Source: Rhynchopus euleeides (Eukaryota; Euglenozoa; Diplonemea; Diplonemida; Diplonemidae). Taken from it: DNA of 64,000 nucleotides. The notes under the pieces were generated by a model. It saw only the letters and a program-made list of their open reading frames with translations, was not told the DNA's origin and did no database searches. This document shows, piece after piece, positions 23,467-34,174 of this stretch (its first letter is position 1; each line of letters begins with the position of its first letter). The position numbers and the translations under genes are program-made. The stretch lies in the NCBI GenBank assembly GCA_963210315.1, contig OY723258.1:2108001-2172000 (forward strand), in the 5' to 3' direction.

Positions 23467-24140
23467 GAATCCACCATCGCAAGAAATTTTGAAAAATAAT
23501 GCGAAGAAAAACCCTGAAATGGGACTCCTTTACGCACCCCCAAAAAGGCCTATTTTCACCCCAAAATTGGGGGTTGATGAGTTTCTCCTGAAAAAATCCG
23601 AGGCGGTGGCATGAAATGGCGGAACCAGGGGCAATCTGGGACAGAATCAGCCCAGCGGAATCCGAGATACAAAAAAAATCTCAATTTGATGGAGTAGAAC
23701 ACCCCTGGGTGCCAGCCCGCAATGGCAGGTCCCGTTGTGCCGACCTGCTCAACCACCCTCAGGGGGGTATCTGACGTGTGGAGCGGGTTGAGGACCGGTC
23801 ATCCGTTTTTTCCAGATCAGCCTCAGTACCCTGGGGGAATTTTGAACAGCGGAATCCACGATCGCAAGAGATTCTGAAAAATATTGAACAGAAAATTCCT
23901 GAAATGGGGCTCCTTTGCGCGCGTCCTCAAAAATGCCCAAATCCCCCTGGAAATCGGGGAGCCGTCTGATATTCCCTGAAAAATGCTGGATGGTATCGAG
24001 CTTGGCGCAACCGCAGGCAATATGTGACAGAATCAGCACGGAAGATTCCGAGACAGCAAAAAAATCGATCAAAATGGTGAAGTGGAGCCCCGGGGTGCCC
24101 GTTCCCAATTGCAGGTCACATGAGCACCGACCTGCGGAAA
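23467..24140. repeat. Diverged tandem duplication of about 290 bp
   Basis: The segment 23467-23755 aligns with 23848-24140. Shared blocks, in order, are GAATCCAC, ATCGCAAGA, CCTGAAATGGG, CTCCTTT, GACAGAATCAGC, GATTCCGAGA or GAATCCGAGA, and a CCGACCTGC block near the end. Predicted peptides of the two copies do not agree, so the duplication is probably non-coding. Confidence 0.6.
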
Positions 24141-25559
24141 TGCAAGAAGGGCCGGGGTGTGAGGGGTGGACGGGAATTGAGCGGTCTTGTGTCCAGCCCT
24201 CGAATTCCTCCACATCAGTCTCAAGTACCCATAATTTGTGCAGGGCTCAGTTGCACACTACTGTTTCTGGGTGCTGGCTGGGCGCCGTCGACACTCTCCT
24301 GTGGAGGTGGTATTGCCTGTCTTGGAACGGTCCTTCTCAGGGTGCATCGTTCTTGGCAAGGCCGAGGGAGACACGCATTACAAACGGCAGTCGAACACGT
24401 GCCACTGGCATTTGTATTCAAGCGAGGAAGCGGTCGAGGCCGGTTGTACCTCTGTTCGATGAATACTGGCGAACTGATGGTGGTGCCAAAAACAGGAAAA
24501 TGGGGGTCTTCGCTCCATCCGCCAAAAAAAACCAAAAAAAACCGGAAAAACCCGGAAAAAACCCGTGAAAAAGTCGGAAAAAAAGAGTGTGGGGAGTTGG
24601 GTCCAGTTTAGCAAAGTGAGCTTATTTTTCGAAAATTGAAAAATTGGGGACACCAAAAGTCCCCAGAAAAATCTTCGACTTGGCCCGCAGAGTGATTTTT
24701 TTTGGTGAAAAACGATTTCAACAGTTGTCCAACAGTTGCTGTACAAGACGGCACACCGTTCTCTGCGCATGGGCTGCTGCACGTGAATCATTTGGATGTC
24801 CGAGGGGCTATCGGAACGAGGAGGGCCACGCGCCTGAACTACCCGCCAGCAGTGATCCCGTGCCAGGGCTGGCAGGGGGCCGCGGCCCCACCTCCCTTTT
24901 TCTGTAATTGTTTGGGAGGGTGGGCCGCCAGGGGTGGCATGGCCCTACCCTCGGCCCTACCTCCCGGGTCAGATTTTGGGGCTTTTGGGTTCGGCCTTGT
25001 GGCCGAGTTTTCATGCGCCGCAGCGTATGAAAACCCAACGGCATGCTGGGGGCTTGATGGTGTTCATCGAAGCGCACCTCATCATGCCCCAAGCGAAGGA
25101 CCATCCCCGCCTGGAATGTGCAACAGCACCAACCGGTGTGGGGACTAGCCTTCGAAGACTTTCAGGATGTTCACTACCGTGGCCTCCGGCGGCTGGGGGG
25201 CTGGATTCCTGATTTTTGATCCAGCAGGACGACCAAAGGCAGCAACATCCGGTGCCTCTCGAATTGGGGGAAAATGTTGTGGCCGTGCATTCGATCCTGT
25301 TTGCATCATACCACGGGAAGTCGGGGCGGGGTTGGGCTGCACTTTTTTTCCCGCGAGCTCGGCCACCCTGTGCCCGACCTCTTTTTTGGTTTGCCCGACC
25401 CCCAGCGAGATCACTGGCAGCCAGACCTTGTTCAACATAAACAGCAGACAAGAGCAGAACGGAGTGTGGGGCAGCTGCCGTGCTCCCACACAAAAACATC
25501 GCACCTCTCGCGCTGCCTGCACGAAAGGGACGGGTAACCTGCAGGTCACCCACAGCAGC

Positions 25560-25660
25560 CTACTGCCTACGTTCTATACAAGATCAGCGCCGACCACACG
25601 AAAGGCTGTTCGACCTGCGGCGGAACAAGAAGCTCCGGTGGGAACAGAACTGAGCGGCAA
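25560..25660 (+). pseudogene. Possible piggyBac transposase remnant
   Basis: Across two plus-strand frames the peptides FYTRS, RLFDLRRNKKL and VGTELSGNRM occur in close succession. This order resembles the DNFYTS...L..LR...GT.R.NR block of DDE_Tnp_1_7 (piggyBac) transposases. At least one frameshift would be needed, and flanking blocks were not recognised. The context inside TTAA-flanked CCC...GGG ends makes it more plausible, but the call is tentative. Confidence 0.3.
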
Positions 25661-26196
25661 CAGGATGCAATGCAGGCCCACATCCGTTGCCCTGCGGCAA
25701 GAGCAGTCACATCGATATCGTTGACAGGGCCTGCCCACCGGTGTGTGACGGGGTGACCTGCAGATGGTGACCTGGCCCACGGCAGAACACCTGGGACGGG
25801 GGATGGCTGCGACTGGGCATTACCTAACTCTTCATGATGCAGGACTGCGGACAAAATGGTCCAAGAGAGCAAGTACGGCTCCCGCTCAGCTCTCACTGAA
25901 GCTGAACCAGATGCAAGTGGTGGGAGGAGGAGGGTGTCCCGGGGGAGGACACACCGGCCGGCAACCCACGAGGACTGGCCCGTCCCAGTCGACAGAAGAA
26001 CAAAGCAGGAACACGGACTCACCTGAAACGACATACTGAAGTGTGGGAGGAGGAGGCGAGCACAAAAGGGCGTCGGCTACCGCACGCCCTTTGAGCGCAG
26101 CCGACGACGACCGAACCGGCCACCGGCCGGGAGGTGCGTGTGGCGTGGGGGGCGAAGCCCCCCACGCAAGGGGGGTCCGGGGGGCGAAGCCCCCCG

Positions 26197-28471
26197 GAAA
26201 AAAATTTGGGGTTTTTTGGCCTATTTTTGGCCATTTTCCGCTGCATTTGTTTGGTTTTGGGTCGGGAAAGGTATGTGACCCAAGCTGACCCAGATTGACC
26301 CGGAGCGAAGCCCCCCATTTTCCTAAGGTGAAAAACCCCAGGGTGACCCAAATTGACCCAAGTTGACCCAAATTGACCCGGAGCGAAGACCCCCATGTTC
26401 GTTCCCATAGGAAAAAAATTTGGGGTTTTTTGGCCTATTTTTGGCCATTTTCCGCTGCATTTGTTTGGTTTTGGGTCGGGAAAGGTATGTGACCCAAGCT
26501 GACCCAGATTGACCCGGAGCGAAGCCCCCCATTTTCCTAAGGTGAAAAACCCCAGGGTGACCCAAATTGACCCGGAGCGAAGACCCCCATGTTCGTTCCC
26601 ATAGGAAAAAAAATTGGGGTTTTTTGGCCTATTTTTGGCCATTTTCCGCTGCATTTGTTTGGTTTTGGGTCGGGAAAGGTATGTGACCCAAGCTGACCCA
26701 GATTGACCCGGAGCGAAGCCCCCCATTTTCCTAAGGTGAAAAACCCCAGGGTGACCCAAATTGACCCGGAGCGAAGACCCCCATGTTCGTTCCCATAGGA
26801 AAAAAATTTGGGGTTTTTTGGCCTATTTTTGGCCATTTTCCGCTGCATTTGTTTGGTTTTGGGTCGGGAAAGGTATGTGACCCAAGCTGACCCAGATTGA
26901 CCCGGAGCGAAGCCCCCCATTTTCCTAAGGTGAAAAACCCCAGGGTGACCCAAATTGACCCGGAGCGAAGACCCCCATGTTCGTTCCCATAGGAAAAAAA
27001 ATTGGGGTTTTTTGGCCTATTTTTGGCCATTTTCCGCTGCATTTGTTTGGTTTTGGGTCGGGAAAGGTATGTGACCCAAGCTGACCCAGATTGACCCGGA
27101 GCGAAGCCCCCCATTTTCCTAAGGTGAAAAACCCCAGGGTGACCCAAATTGACCCAAGTTGACCCAAATTGACCCGGAGCGAAGACCCCCATGTTCGTTC
27201 CCATAGGAAAAAAATTTGGGGTTTTTTGGCCTATTTTTGGCCATTTTCCGCTGCATTTGTTTGGTTTTGGGTCGGGAAAGGTATGTGACCCAAGCTGACC
27301 CAGATTGACCCGGAGCGAAGCCCCCCATTTTCCTAAGGTGAAAAACCCCAGGGTGACCCAAATTGACCCGGAGCGAAGACCCCCATGTTCGTTCCCATAG
27401 GAAAAAAAATTGGGGTTTTTTGGCCTATTTTTGGCCATTTTCCGCTGCATTTGTTTGGTTTTGGGTCGGGAAAGGTATGTGACCCAAGCTGACCCAGATT
27501 GACCCGGAGCGAAGCCCCCCATTTTCCTAAGGTGAAAAACCCCAGGGTGACCCAAATTGACCCAAGTTGACCCAAATTGACCCGGAGCGAAGACCCCCAT
27601 GTTCGTTCCCATAGGAAAAAAATTTGGGGTTTTTTGGCCTATTTTTGGCCATTTTCCGCTGCATTTGTTTGGTTTTGGGTCGGGAAAGGTATGTGACCCA
27701 AGCTGACCCAGATTGACCCGGAGCGAAGCCCCCCATTTTCCTAAGGTGAAAAACCCCAGGGTGACCCAAATTGACCCGGAGCGAAGACCCCCATGTTCGT
27801 TCCCATAGGAAAAAAAATTGGGGTTTTTTGGCCTATTTTTGGCCATTTTCCGCTGCATTTGTTTGGTTTTGGGTCGGGAAAGGTATGTGACCCAAGCTGA
27901 CCCAGATTGACCCGGAGCGAAGCCCCCCATTTTCCTAAGGTGAAAAACCCCAGGGTGACCCAAATTGACCCGGAGCGAAGACCCCCATGTTCGTTCCCAT
28001 AGGAAAAAAATTTGGGGTTTTTTGGCCTATTTTTGGCCATTTTCCGCTGCATTTGTTTGGTTTTGGGTCGGGAAAGGTATGTGACCCAAGCTGACCCAGA
28101 TTGACCCGGAGCGAAGCCCCCCATTTTCCTAAGGTGAAAAACCCCAGGGTGACCCAAATTGACCCGGAGCGAAGACCCCCATGTTCGTTCCCATAGGAAA
28201 AAAATTTGGGGTTTTTTGGCCTATTTTTGGCCATTTTCCGCTGCATTTGTTTGGTTTTGGGTCGGGAAAGGTATGTGACCCAAGCTGACCCAGATTGACC
28301 CGGAGCGAAGCCCCCCATTTTCCTAAGGTGAAAAACCCCAGGGTGACCCAAATTGACCCGGAGCGAAGACCCCCATGTTCGTTCCCATAGGAAAAAAAAT
28401 TGGGGTTTTTTGGCCTATTTTTGGCCATTTTCCGCTGCATTTGTTTGGTTTTGGGTCGGGAAAGGTATGGC
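26197..28471. repeat. Satellite-like tandem array of 194/214-bp units
   Basis: Twelve unit starts (a GGAAAAAAA-TTGGGG block) were counted at about 26197, 26410, 26604, 26798, 26992, 27206, 27400, 27614, 27808, 28002, 28196 and 28390. Most periods are 194 bp; three are 214 bp and carry one extra GACCCAAGTTGACCCAAATT-type 20-mer. Units are nearly identical. A partial unit without the first half recurs at about 28645-28765. CGGAGCGAAGCCCCCC and CGGAGCGAAGACCCCC motifs repeat inside. All three minus-strand frames stay open through units, producing long spurious frames. Confidence 0.95.
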
Positions 28472-30074
28472 CAGGAAGTGGGAAAAATTGAGGAAAAAGT
28501 CGGAAATTTTCAGGTTTGCCCATATAAACCATGGGTCACAGATTCCGATTTTTGGGTCAGACTCCAAGTTTGACACAAGGGAAAATAGGCAAAAATTTTC
28601 ACCTATTTTTGGTCACCTAAGGGGGGGCTTCGCTCCGGGTCACTGACCCAAGCTGACCCAGATTGACCCGGAGCGAAGCCCCCCATTTTCCTAAGGTGAA
28701 AAACCCCAGGGTGACCCAAATTGACCCAAGTTGACCCAAATTGACCCGGAGCGAAGACCCCCAATATAGTGGAAAAAGTGACCAAAAACCGATTTTTGAC
28801 CAAATTCTCCTTCAAACCTAAAACTAGTTCTGCTCCATCTTTCTCGCCGAAACTGGTCGCATTTGATTCCGCTGCTCTGAAAGATTTCACCATAAAAAAA
28901 TCGGTGAAAAATTCCACGATCCGACCCCATAGGTGCCCAAGGAATATTATCCCACCCCGTACGGGGTGGTTGGTGCTTAAAGGGTTAAGGGTGATTTAGT
29001 CACTTCCCCCCACAGCCCCCCCCCCCCCCTCCCATGACAGACACAACCTGCATAACGAGTGGAGGGTGATCATTCTTGTGTCTCCCTTCTACTTCGATTT
29101 CACTACCCCCTCCCATGACCCGGCCCCCCGTCAGGTCATGCCGCTTGTCGTGCGCTCTTTTTTCACCCGGGTTTGAGGGTTTGAGGGGCCACACAAACAA
29201 CGCCGCGTCTATTTTTTTGTAGCTCGCCTGTTTTGTGCTCCCTGCATCAAAAGTGGGTTGCCAAAAGGCGGATGCTCCGAAGCCGGAGCCGCCCCACTTT
29301 GGCAGCCCCCCCCCACCCCCCAGAGGTTGACAGCTTGGGCACAAAAAACCAACCCCGAGGAGTGCTGAGATCATGCATTCTCCCCCGAGACCACCTGGGG
29401 CCATGGGCATTGGTCAGAGTAATGAGCAGGCCCCCCTTCAAAACATGCAAATGCGGATTTTTTTAAAACATTATTGGTTCGGCCCGTGATGCCCATTCAT
29501 CCCGAGTCGTGCCTTGTGGCATACCAGCCTGGCTTTTTTTTTGGGGGGAGTGGCGTTGGGCTATCTCTATCTTTACTGCAGAGAATAACACTCACATGGT
29601 GCGAGATAATGCGGGCAAAACACCTTCAGTTTCTCTCGGCTGTCTTGATGCCGCCCTGCAAATGTGGGTGGAACGGATAGGCTCCGGGGTAGACCGGTGA
29701 GCGACAAGTGGGTGTGTGCCCGGTTCTGTAGACTGTACCAAATATTCTTTTTCTTCGCCAAAAAAACAAAAATGATGTGTCTGTGTGTGGGGCGACGGGG
29801 GTGGGGAGGGGGGTGTGTGTGGCTGCGGTTTGTTTTACCCCCACCCAGGCCACCCCCCCCCCCCCTCCCCATCGCACTGCCCTCCTGTCTCCCTTCACCC
29901 CGTTCTTTTGCTTACTGCGAGATGTTTCTACTGCTCGATGTGATTGATTCATGCTTTCTGGGTCGGGAGGGGAGGGTGCCTGCTCGCTCACTGTGTGTGT
30001 CAAAAGCTGTGTCACCTCATGAATGTACGTTACGGCGACGTTGCGTATTCCAAACCCGTTTTGTGGGAACACGG

Positions 30075-30195
30075 TTGTTACGCTACAGCAGGGTTCCTGT
30101 CAGTGTCAAAAAATACAGCAGGCAGCGCTTTTGGGTAACAAAGGCAGCCCTCCTCATTACTGCGGAGCTGCTTTTGTTTTGCCCGTCAGTTGGCG
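30075..30195 (+). repeat. Diverged dispersed repeat, copy 2
   Basis: This is the partner of about 3130-3256. CTGTCAGTGTCAAAAAA, GGCAGCGCTT, AACAAA and GCGGAGCTGCTTTTGTTTT blocks lie in the same order. Divergence suggests an old duplication or insertion. Confidence 0.55.
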
Positions 30196-30997
30196 CACGC
30201 AGCACAGAGCAGCACAGCACAACAGTCCCAGGCACAGCTCACTCTTTTCTCACTTCTTTTCTGCATTTCTGAGAGCAGAGGATCATCCCCCCCCCCCCTC
30301 ACTGTTTGTTTACGCCACGCAGCAAAAGGACTGGAAAGCCACAGGGTGGAGTGCAAGGGAGCAACAAAGAAGGGCAGCCCTCCCTCCCCGCACCGCAGCA
30401 GCGGCAGGGAGACGGGTGGGGGTGCCGGTTTTCTGTTTGCCGGGAGGATAATTTGCGTGTAAAAACAGTAGCCCCTGTCGCTGTGTATTTATGCACACAG
30501 GTGGCAGAATATCCTCTCGTGAAACAAAAAAAATGTTTCACACCCTCTCCTCTCCTCTCCTCTCTGCTCTGCTCTCTCTTGGACGCAATAGCGTAGCGTT
30601 GCGAAGAGAACTTGTTTTGTGCGTCACATATATCACACACTGCGTATGCAGGAGGTGCCGGGGAGCTACACGCGGAGACTGCCCCGCCCTAGCTTCCCAC
30701 CCAAGCATCATCTGTATTGACCTCTTCTGTCCTCACGCAACAAACACATTACAAAACAAGTTCTCTCTCTCTCTCTTTATCTCAACCCACGCCTGCCCTG
30801 CCCCAGACGGTGCCCGCCTCCACACTCATCCAGTCCGAGAGTGATGTGTGACATGTGCGTGATCACTCGGTTTGCAATCTACACGGAGCCAAAATATGTG
30901 TGATTCACGTGTGTCTCAGATACAACTCGGCTCTCTCTCTCTTCTGAAATACTCGATAGCGTGCCGCTGGCGTGCCTGCCCTCCCGCTGAAGCCCCA

Positions 30998-31148
30998 GCC
31001 AAAGCTAACGGCACGTAGTAGAGGGGGGGGCCGCCTTTTTCGTTGTGAGTTTCGGCCCCTCCAACACGACAACCACCCCTGGCAGGCCTTAGCAGGTATC
31101 GCCAGGATCAAGGGAAGCCTGGGGTGGCGAGCCTCAGGCCAAAACGGG
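30998..31148 (+). repeat. Dispersed 148-bp repeat, copy 2
   Basis: This is the near-identical partner of 21339-21486, with a few indels in the G run. It lies about 100 bases to the left of retroelement B, whose flank is otherwise unrelated. Confidence 0.8.
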
Positions 31149-31722
31149 TGCACCACCACCCCCTTTAGGGGGGAAGCCAGACAGTGTTGGGGGTTTCTTT
31201 CTTCTCTCTATTTTTTTCTTCTCTCCGTTCTCCCCTTTGGTATTATTTTTTGGTAAAACACACCCCGTGTGGTAGAGAAAATACGGCAAGAGTCTCGGTG
31301 GGTCGGAAGAGCAGATGGTTCCCGCAACAGCTCCCGGGGAGCGGCGGGTATTTCGCATAGGATGCCGGATGTGTGAACACGTTTGTGCGGTTTGCCCTGT
31401 GTTGTGTGAACATATGTGTATGTGTGTGTGTATGCTCCACCCAACCCGACACATTTTCTGTACTTCAGACACACGGTGGACTCCAGCGGGGGTAGGGTAA
31501 CCCTTTTCGGGAGTCTCAACTAGGGGGAGTCCAACTCCCGCTAGCGGGAGTCTATACTCCCGCTAGGGGGAGTCTGACTCCCCCTAGCGGGAGTCTTTTC
31601 ACCTATTTTCACTCATTTTTCCCATGATACCTATGCAATGTGGCACTCGTCACTGAAGTACAGCCACACCAAACGAAACGGACGTTTCCACCCATCCCAG
31701 CTCGCAGACCTGATTCACAAAA

Positions 31723-32103
31723 ATGGGGAAGACGACAACGAAGCCGGCAGCGAAGCCGGCGGCAAAGTCGATTAAGAAGAAGAAGAGCGCAGAGAGTCCC
31801 GAGGCTGCGGAGGCGACGAACATTGTGCATGATTTTTGCACGGCCTTCCCTGTTAAAAAAGGGGGCAGTGTGCTGACACTGGGATCCATTAGAAGGCTCC
31901 TAGCAACGGTGTTGAGCAAGGAGCTCCACCAGCACAGCACCCAGGTGGCCAACGCAATCATCGCCATGTCTTCCCTGACATGGATAAGTTCGCTGTCAGG
32001 GAAGTCGCAACGATGCGGAAGGAGGGCGCTCTCCGTCATATACAAGGTGGAGGCGAAGTATGGCAAGGTGCAGGATACAAACGTGTCGTCGGGGGCAGCC
32101 TGA
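31723..32103 (+). CDS. Small Lys/Ala-rich protein carried by the DNA transposon
   Basis: The frame of 126 residues opens with a basic, histone-tail-like stretch of Thr-Lys-Pro-Ala repeats and a KKKK run (residues 1-25). A more globular, Ser- and Leu-rich part follows. It lies between the element's left terminus and a second internal copy of that terminus. No histone-fold or transposase motif is convincing. The conventional ATG and the length suggest a real gene, but there is no independent evidence of expression. It could be a DNA-binding accessory protein; that is speculation. Confidence 0.45.
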   Translation: MGKTTTKPAAKPAAKSIKKKKSAESPEAAEATNIVHDFCTAFPVKKGGSVLTLGSIRRLLATVLSKELHQHSTQVANAIIAMSSLTWISSLSGKSQRCGRRALSVIYKVEAKYGKVQDTNVSSGAA

Positions 32104-32252
32104 AGCCGCGAATGATCGCGACACGGGCGAACGGCTTGGCACCGTGGGTCTGGATAGATGCTGGAGTTCGGCCGGGTGAAACCGGAAGTCGCAGCAAAAT
32201 TTGCCCCCCCAGATTTCTTCCTCAAACCCACCCGTGGGCTGATCCGGCCTTG

Positions 32253-32350
32253 CACGGTGGACTCCAGCGGGGGTAGGGTACCACTACCGGGTTTAACCCT
32301 TTTCGGGAGTCTCAACTAGGGGGAGTCCAACTCCCGCTAGCGGGAGTATA
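32253..32350 (+). repeat. Internal second copy of the CACGGTGG left terminus
   Basis: This segment repeats the first 75 or so bases of 31472-31560 in direct orientation, with a small insertion after GGGTAGGGTA. It may be the left end of a second element merged with the first, or an internal duplication. No matching extra right end was found. Confidence 0.7.
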
Positions 32351-32368
32351 GATCAGCAGTGGGCAACA

Positions 32369-34174
32369 ATGAGGCGATGCGGGGGGCGAGGGCACCGATG
32401 CTCACTGTGCGACATCCCAGAAGAACGCTGGTATCAACAGGTGCATCGATACCCGCACCTGACTCTCTCTGAGATGAAAGAGGCTGGCTACCCCTCCCTC
32501 TTGGCAGGTGTGCTTCCCAATGCCCGCTACGTCACCCCAGCACTCCATGACTGCAAGGGGCTCGCCATGCGGCTGATCAGGGTACTGGATGACAGGGGTG
32601 GAGCTTGGGGGTTTTTTCGGGTCAGCTGACCTGATTTTCTGCAGGCCCTCACAAAAAATCAGGTCAGGGGTAAAAAGAAAAAAAAATATAGATTTTCGGG
32701 AAACCGGAAAAGTTGGCTCCTCGCCTTGGGGCCTCAAGGTGACCAGGAGGCGTTTCGTGAGCAAAGTGACCCCAGCGACATGAGCACAGGCCTCAAACAG
32801 TCACAATAGAGGACAAATGAAGCTGCCCAACCCGTACCGTGCAACAGACGTTTACTACCGTGGCCTCCGGTGGCTGGGGGGCTCCGCCCCCCAGACCCCC
32901 CTGTGGCATGTGCCTGTCTTGTACCCAAGCCCTTTACATCAGGGAATCTCAGTATCCTCAGGAGGACGCAGCCAACTCACACAGAATCCGTACGCCCGCA
33001 AGTCACAGATGTTCACTACCGTGGCCTCCGGCGGCTGGGAGCTCCGCCTCCCAGACCCCCCCTACGGCATGTGTTTGTCTTGTAACCAAGTCCTTGCGCG
33101 TCCGGGGCTGCATATCGGTTCCGGTACCTCGCGGGAGGCTGGGCCTGAGCACTGATCTCTGAGACGAACCGGGGGGGAACCCATAAGAAAAAATTGGCTG
33201 ACCCGATCTGACCCGATCCAGCCCGCAACCCCATATTTCAAGCTCCACCCCTGCTGGATGAGACAACAAAAAAATATTCGACAAGACCTGTACAAACCTT
33301 GCACTGAATGTGTCGCAGCATGGGACAGGTGCTCAGTTCCGGAAGGTCGTGCTTGCCTGTCACAGGACACACCTACAAGGGCTTGTTCCGCTACCTCTTT
33401 GTCTCCCTTGCAGACCTCATGCATTTCCGGTATGCAGACATCCCCTGGCGCTTCTGGGGATGCAAGGATGAGTCAGCCCGGATTCCCTTCTTGCGTGCTC
33501 GGATCTCAGGGCATATATTTCACTGGTTGATGGAGCATGCCGAAAAGGGATCAACGCGGAATGCCTACGTACACAGTCTCCATCATTGGTGGGCTCCAGA
33601 AGATGCAGTGCCTCTGCAGAACAACGACGAATTTGAAGAAGCAGAGAACGGACATCGCAAGAAAGATGCCGTTACAATCGCCAGCTCCGCAACTTACGAG
33701 AGAGATCTTGCGATGGCAGAAGAGAAGCGGCGCGCATCGGGCATGCCTTGGAAGGTTGCGCACCTGTCGCAGGACGGGATCCTCGGGTATAGAGAAGTCA
33801 TCCTGTGTCCGTGTCTGCACACCCGACACGCTCATAGATTGGCTGTGTATGTTCTTTGCACACAGTTGACACAGCTGCAGAAGGGGTTTGTGCACTGCAA
33901 CACACAGGACTTCGTTGAACCCATCAGCGCGCCCTACTTCCTGTTCCGGTTCCCCGAAGGACACCGCAAATTATCGCTCTGCTTGTGCAAAATGCCAATC
34001 CCGCTGGGGGCGACTTTCACACCATTCGTGTCATCCGAGGCGACTTTGAGCACGCTTGACCAACGCGCACAGCAGGAGGGGGATGACAGTTCTGACGAAG
34101 AAGATGAGGCCTGCAGGATGGCTTGTCTTGCCCAAGGTGTAACACAACTACGACAGGCGATGGCCGCACTTTGA
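32369..34174 (+). pseudogene. Transposon gene interrupted by a hAT-like element and an in-frame TGA
   Basis: The 5' part (32369-32592) encodes a Cys-containing stretch and a TPALHDCKGLAMRLIRVLD segment. The latter resembles the LHD.KG block common in large DNA-transposon proteins, from memory. After the 661-bp insertion at 32593-33253 the same frame resumes, meets TGA at 33305-33307, and continues from ATG 33308 to 34174 for 288 further residues. The downstream part has Trp/His/Cys-rich segments and an acidic DDSSDEEDEA stretch near the end. No transposase family or catalytic triad was recognised. The interruption and the stop argue for a dead copy. Confidence 0.6.
32593..33253. mobile_element. 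hAT-like non-autonomous element with 8-bp target duplication
   Basis: The ends are CAGGGGTGGAGCTTG and its inverted copy CAAGCTCCACCCCTG. The octamer CTGGATGA flanks both sides (32585-32592 and 33254-33261). Eight-base duplications and CAGGG(G/T)-type ends are typical of the hAT superfamily. The interior has no gene but contains two copies of a GTGGCCTCCGG(T/C)GGCTGGG hairpin module (about 32855-32935 and 33018-33098), also seen at about 25170-25205. Confidence 0.85.

Larger units (their letters stand above)
23340..28984. mobile_element. piggyBac-like element with TTAA duplication
   Basis: The left end is CCCTTTAAACACCA and the right end, read inward on the other strand, is CCCTTTAAGCACCA. 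Both are flanked directly by TTAA (23336-23339 and 28985-28988). Exact TTAA target duplications with CCC...GGG ends are the hallmark of the piggyBac superfamily. No intact transposase was found; a frame-shifted remnant may lie near 25560-25660. The interior holds a diverged tandem duplication (23467-24140) and a large satellite-like array (26197-28471). Confidence 0.75.
28985..31251. other. Gene-free spacer with repeat relics
   Basis: No gene is supported. The stretch contains copy 2 of the diverged repeat (about 30075-30195), copy 2 of the 148-bp repeat (30998-31148), and several C and T runs. It ends at TTATTTTTT, where the terminal repeat of retroelement B begins. Confidence 0.5.

Noticed and set aside
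26731-27963. A 410-codon minus-strand frame with repeated GHPGVFHLRKMGGFAPGQ-type peptide
   Set aside because: It only translates the 194/214-bp tandem units in successive phases; the period is not a multiple of three and neighbouring units give the same peptide in every frame.
31723-32103. Core histone gene
   Set aside because: The Lys/Ala-rich start looks like a histone tail, but the remainder does not follow any histone-fold signature I know.
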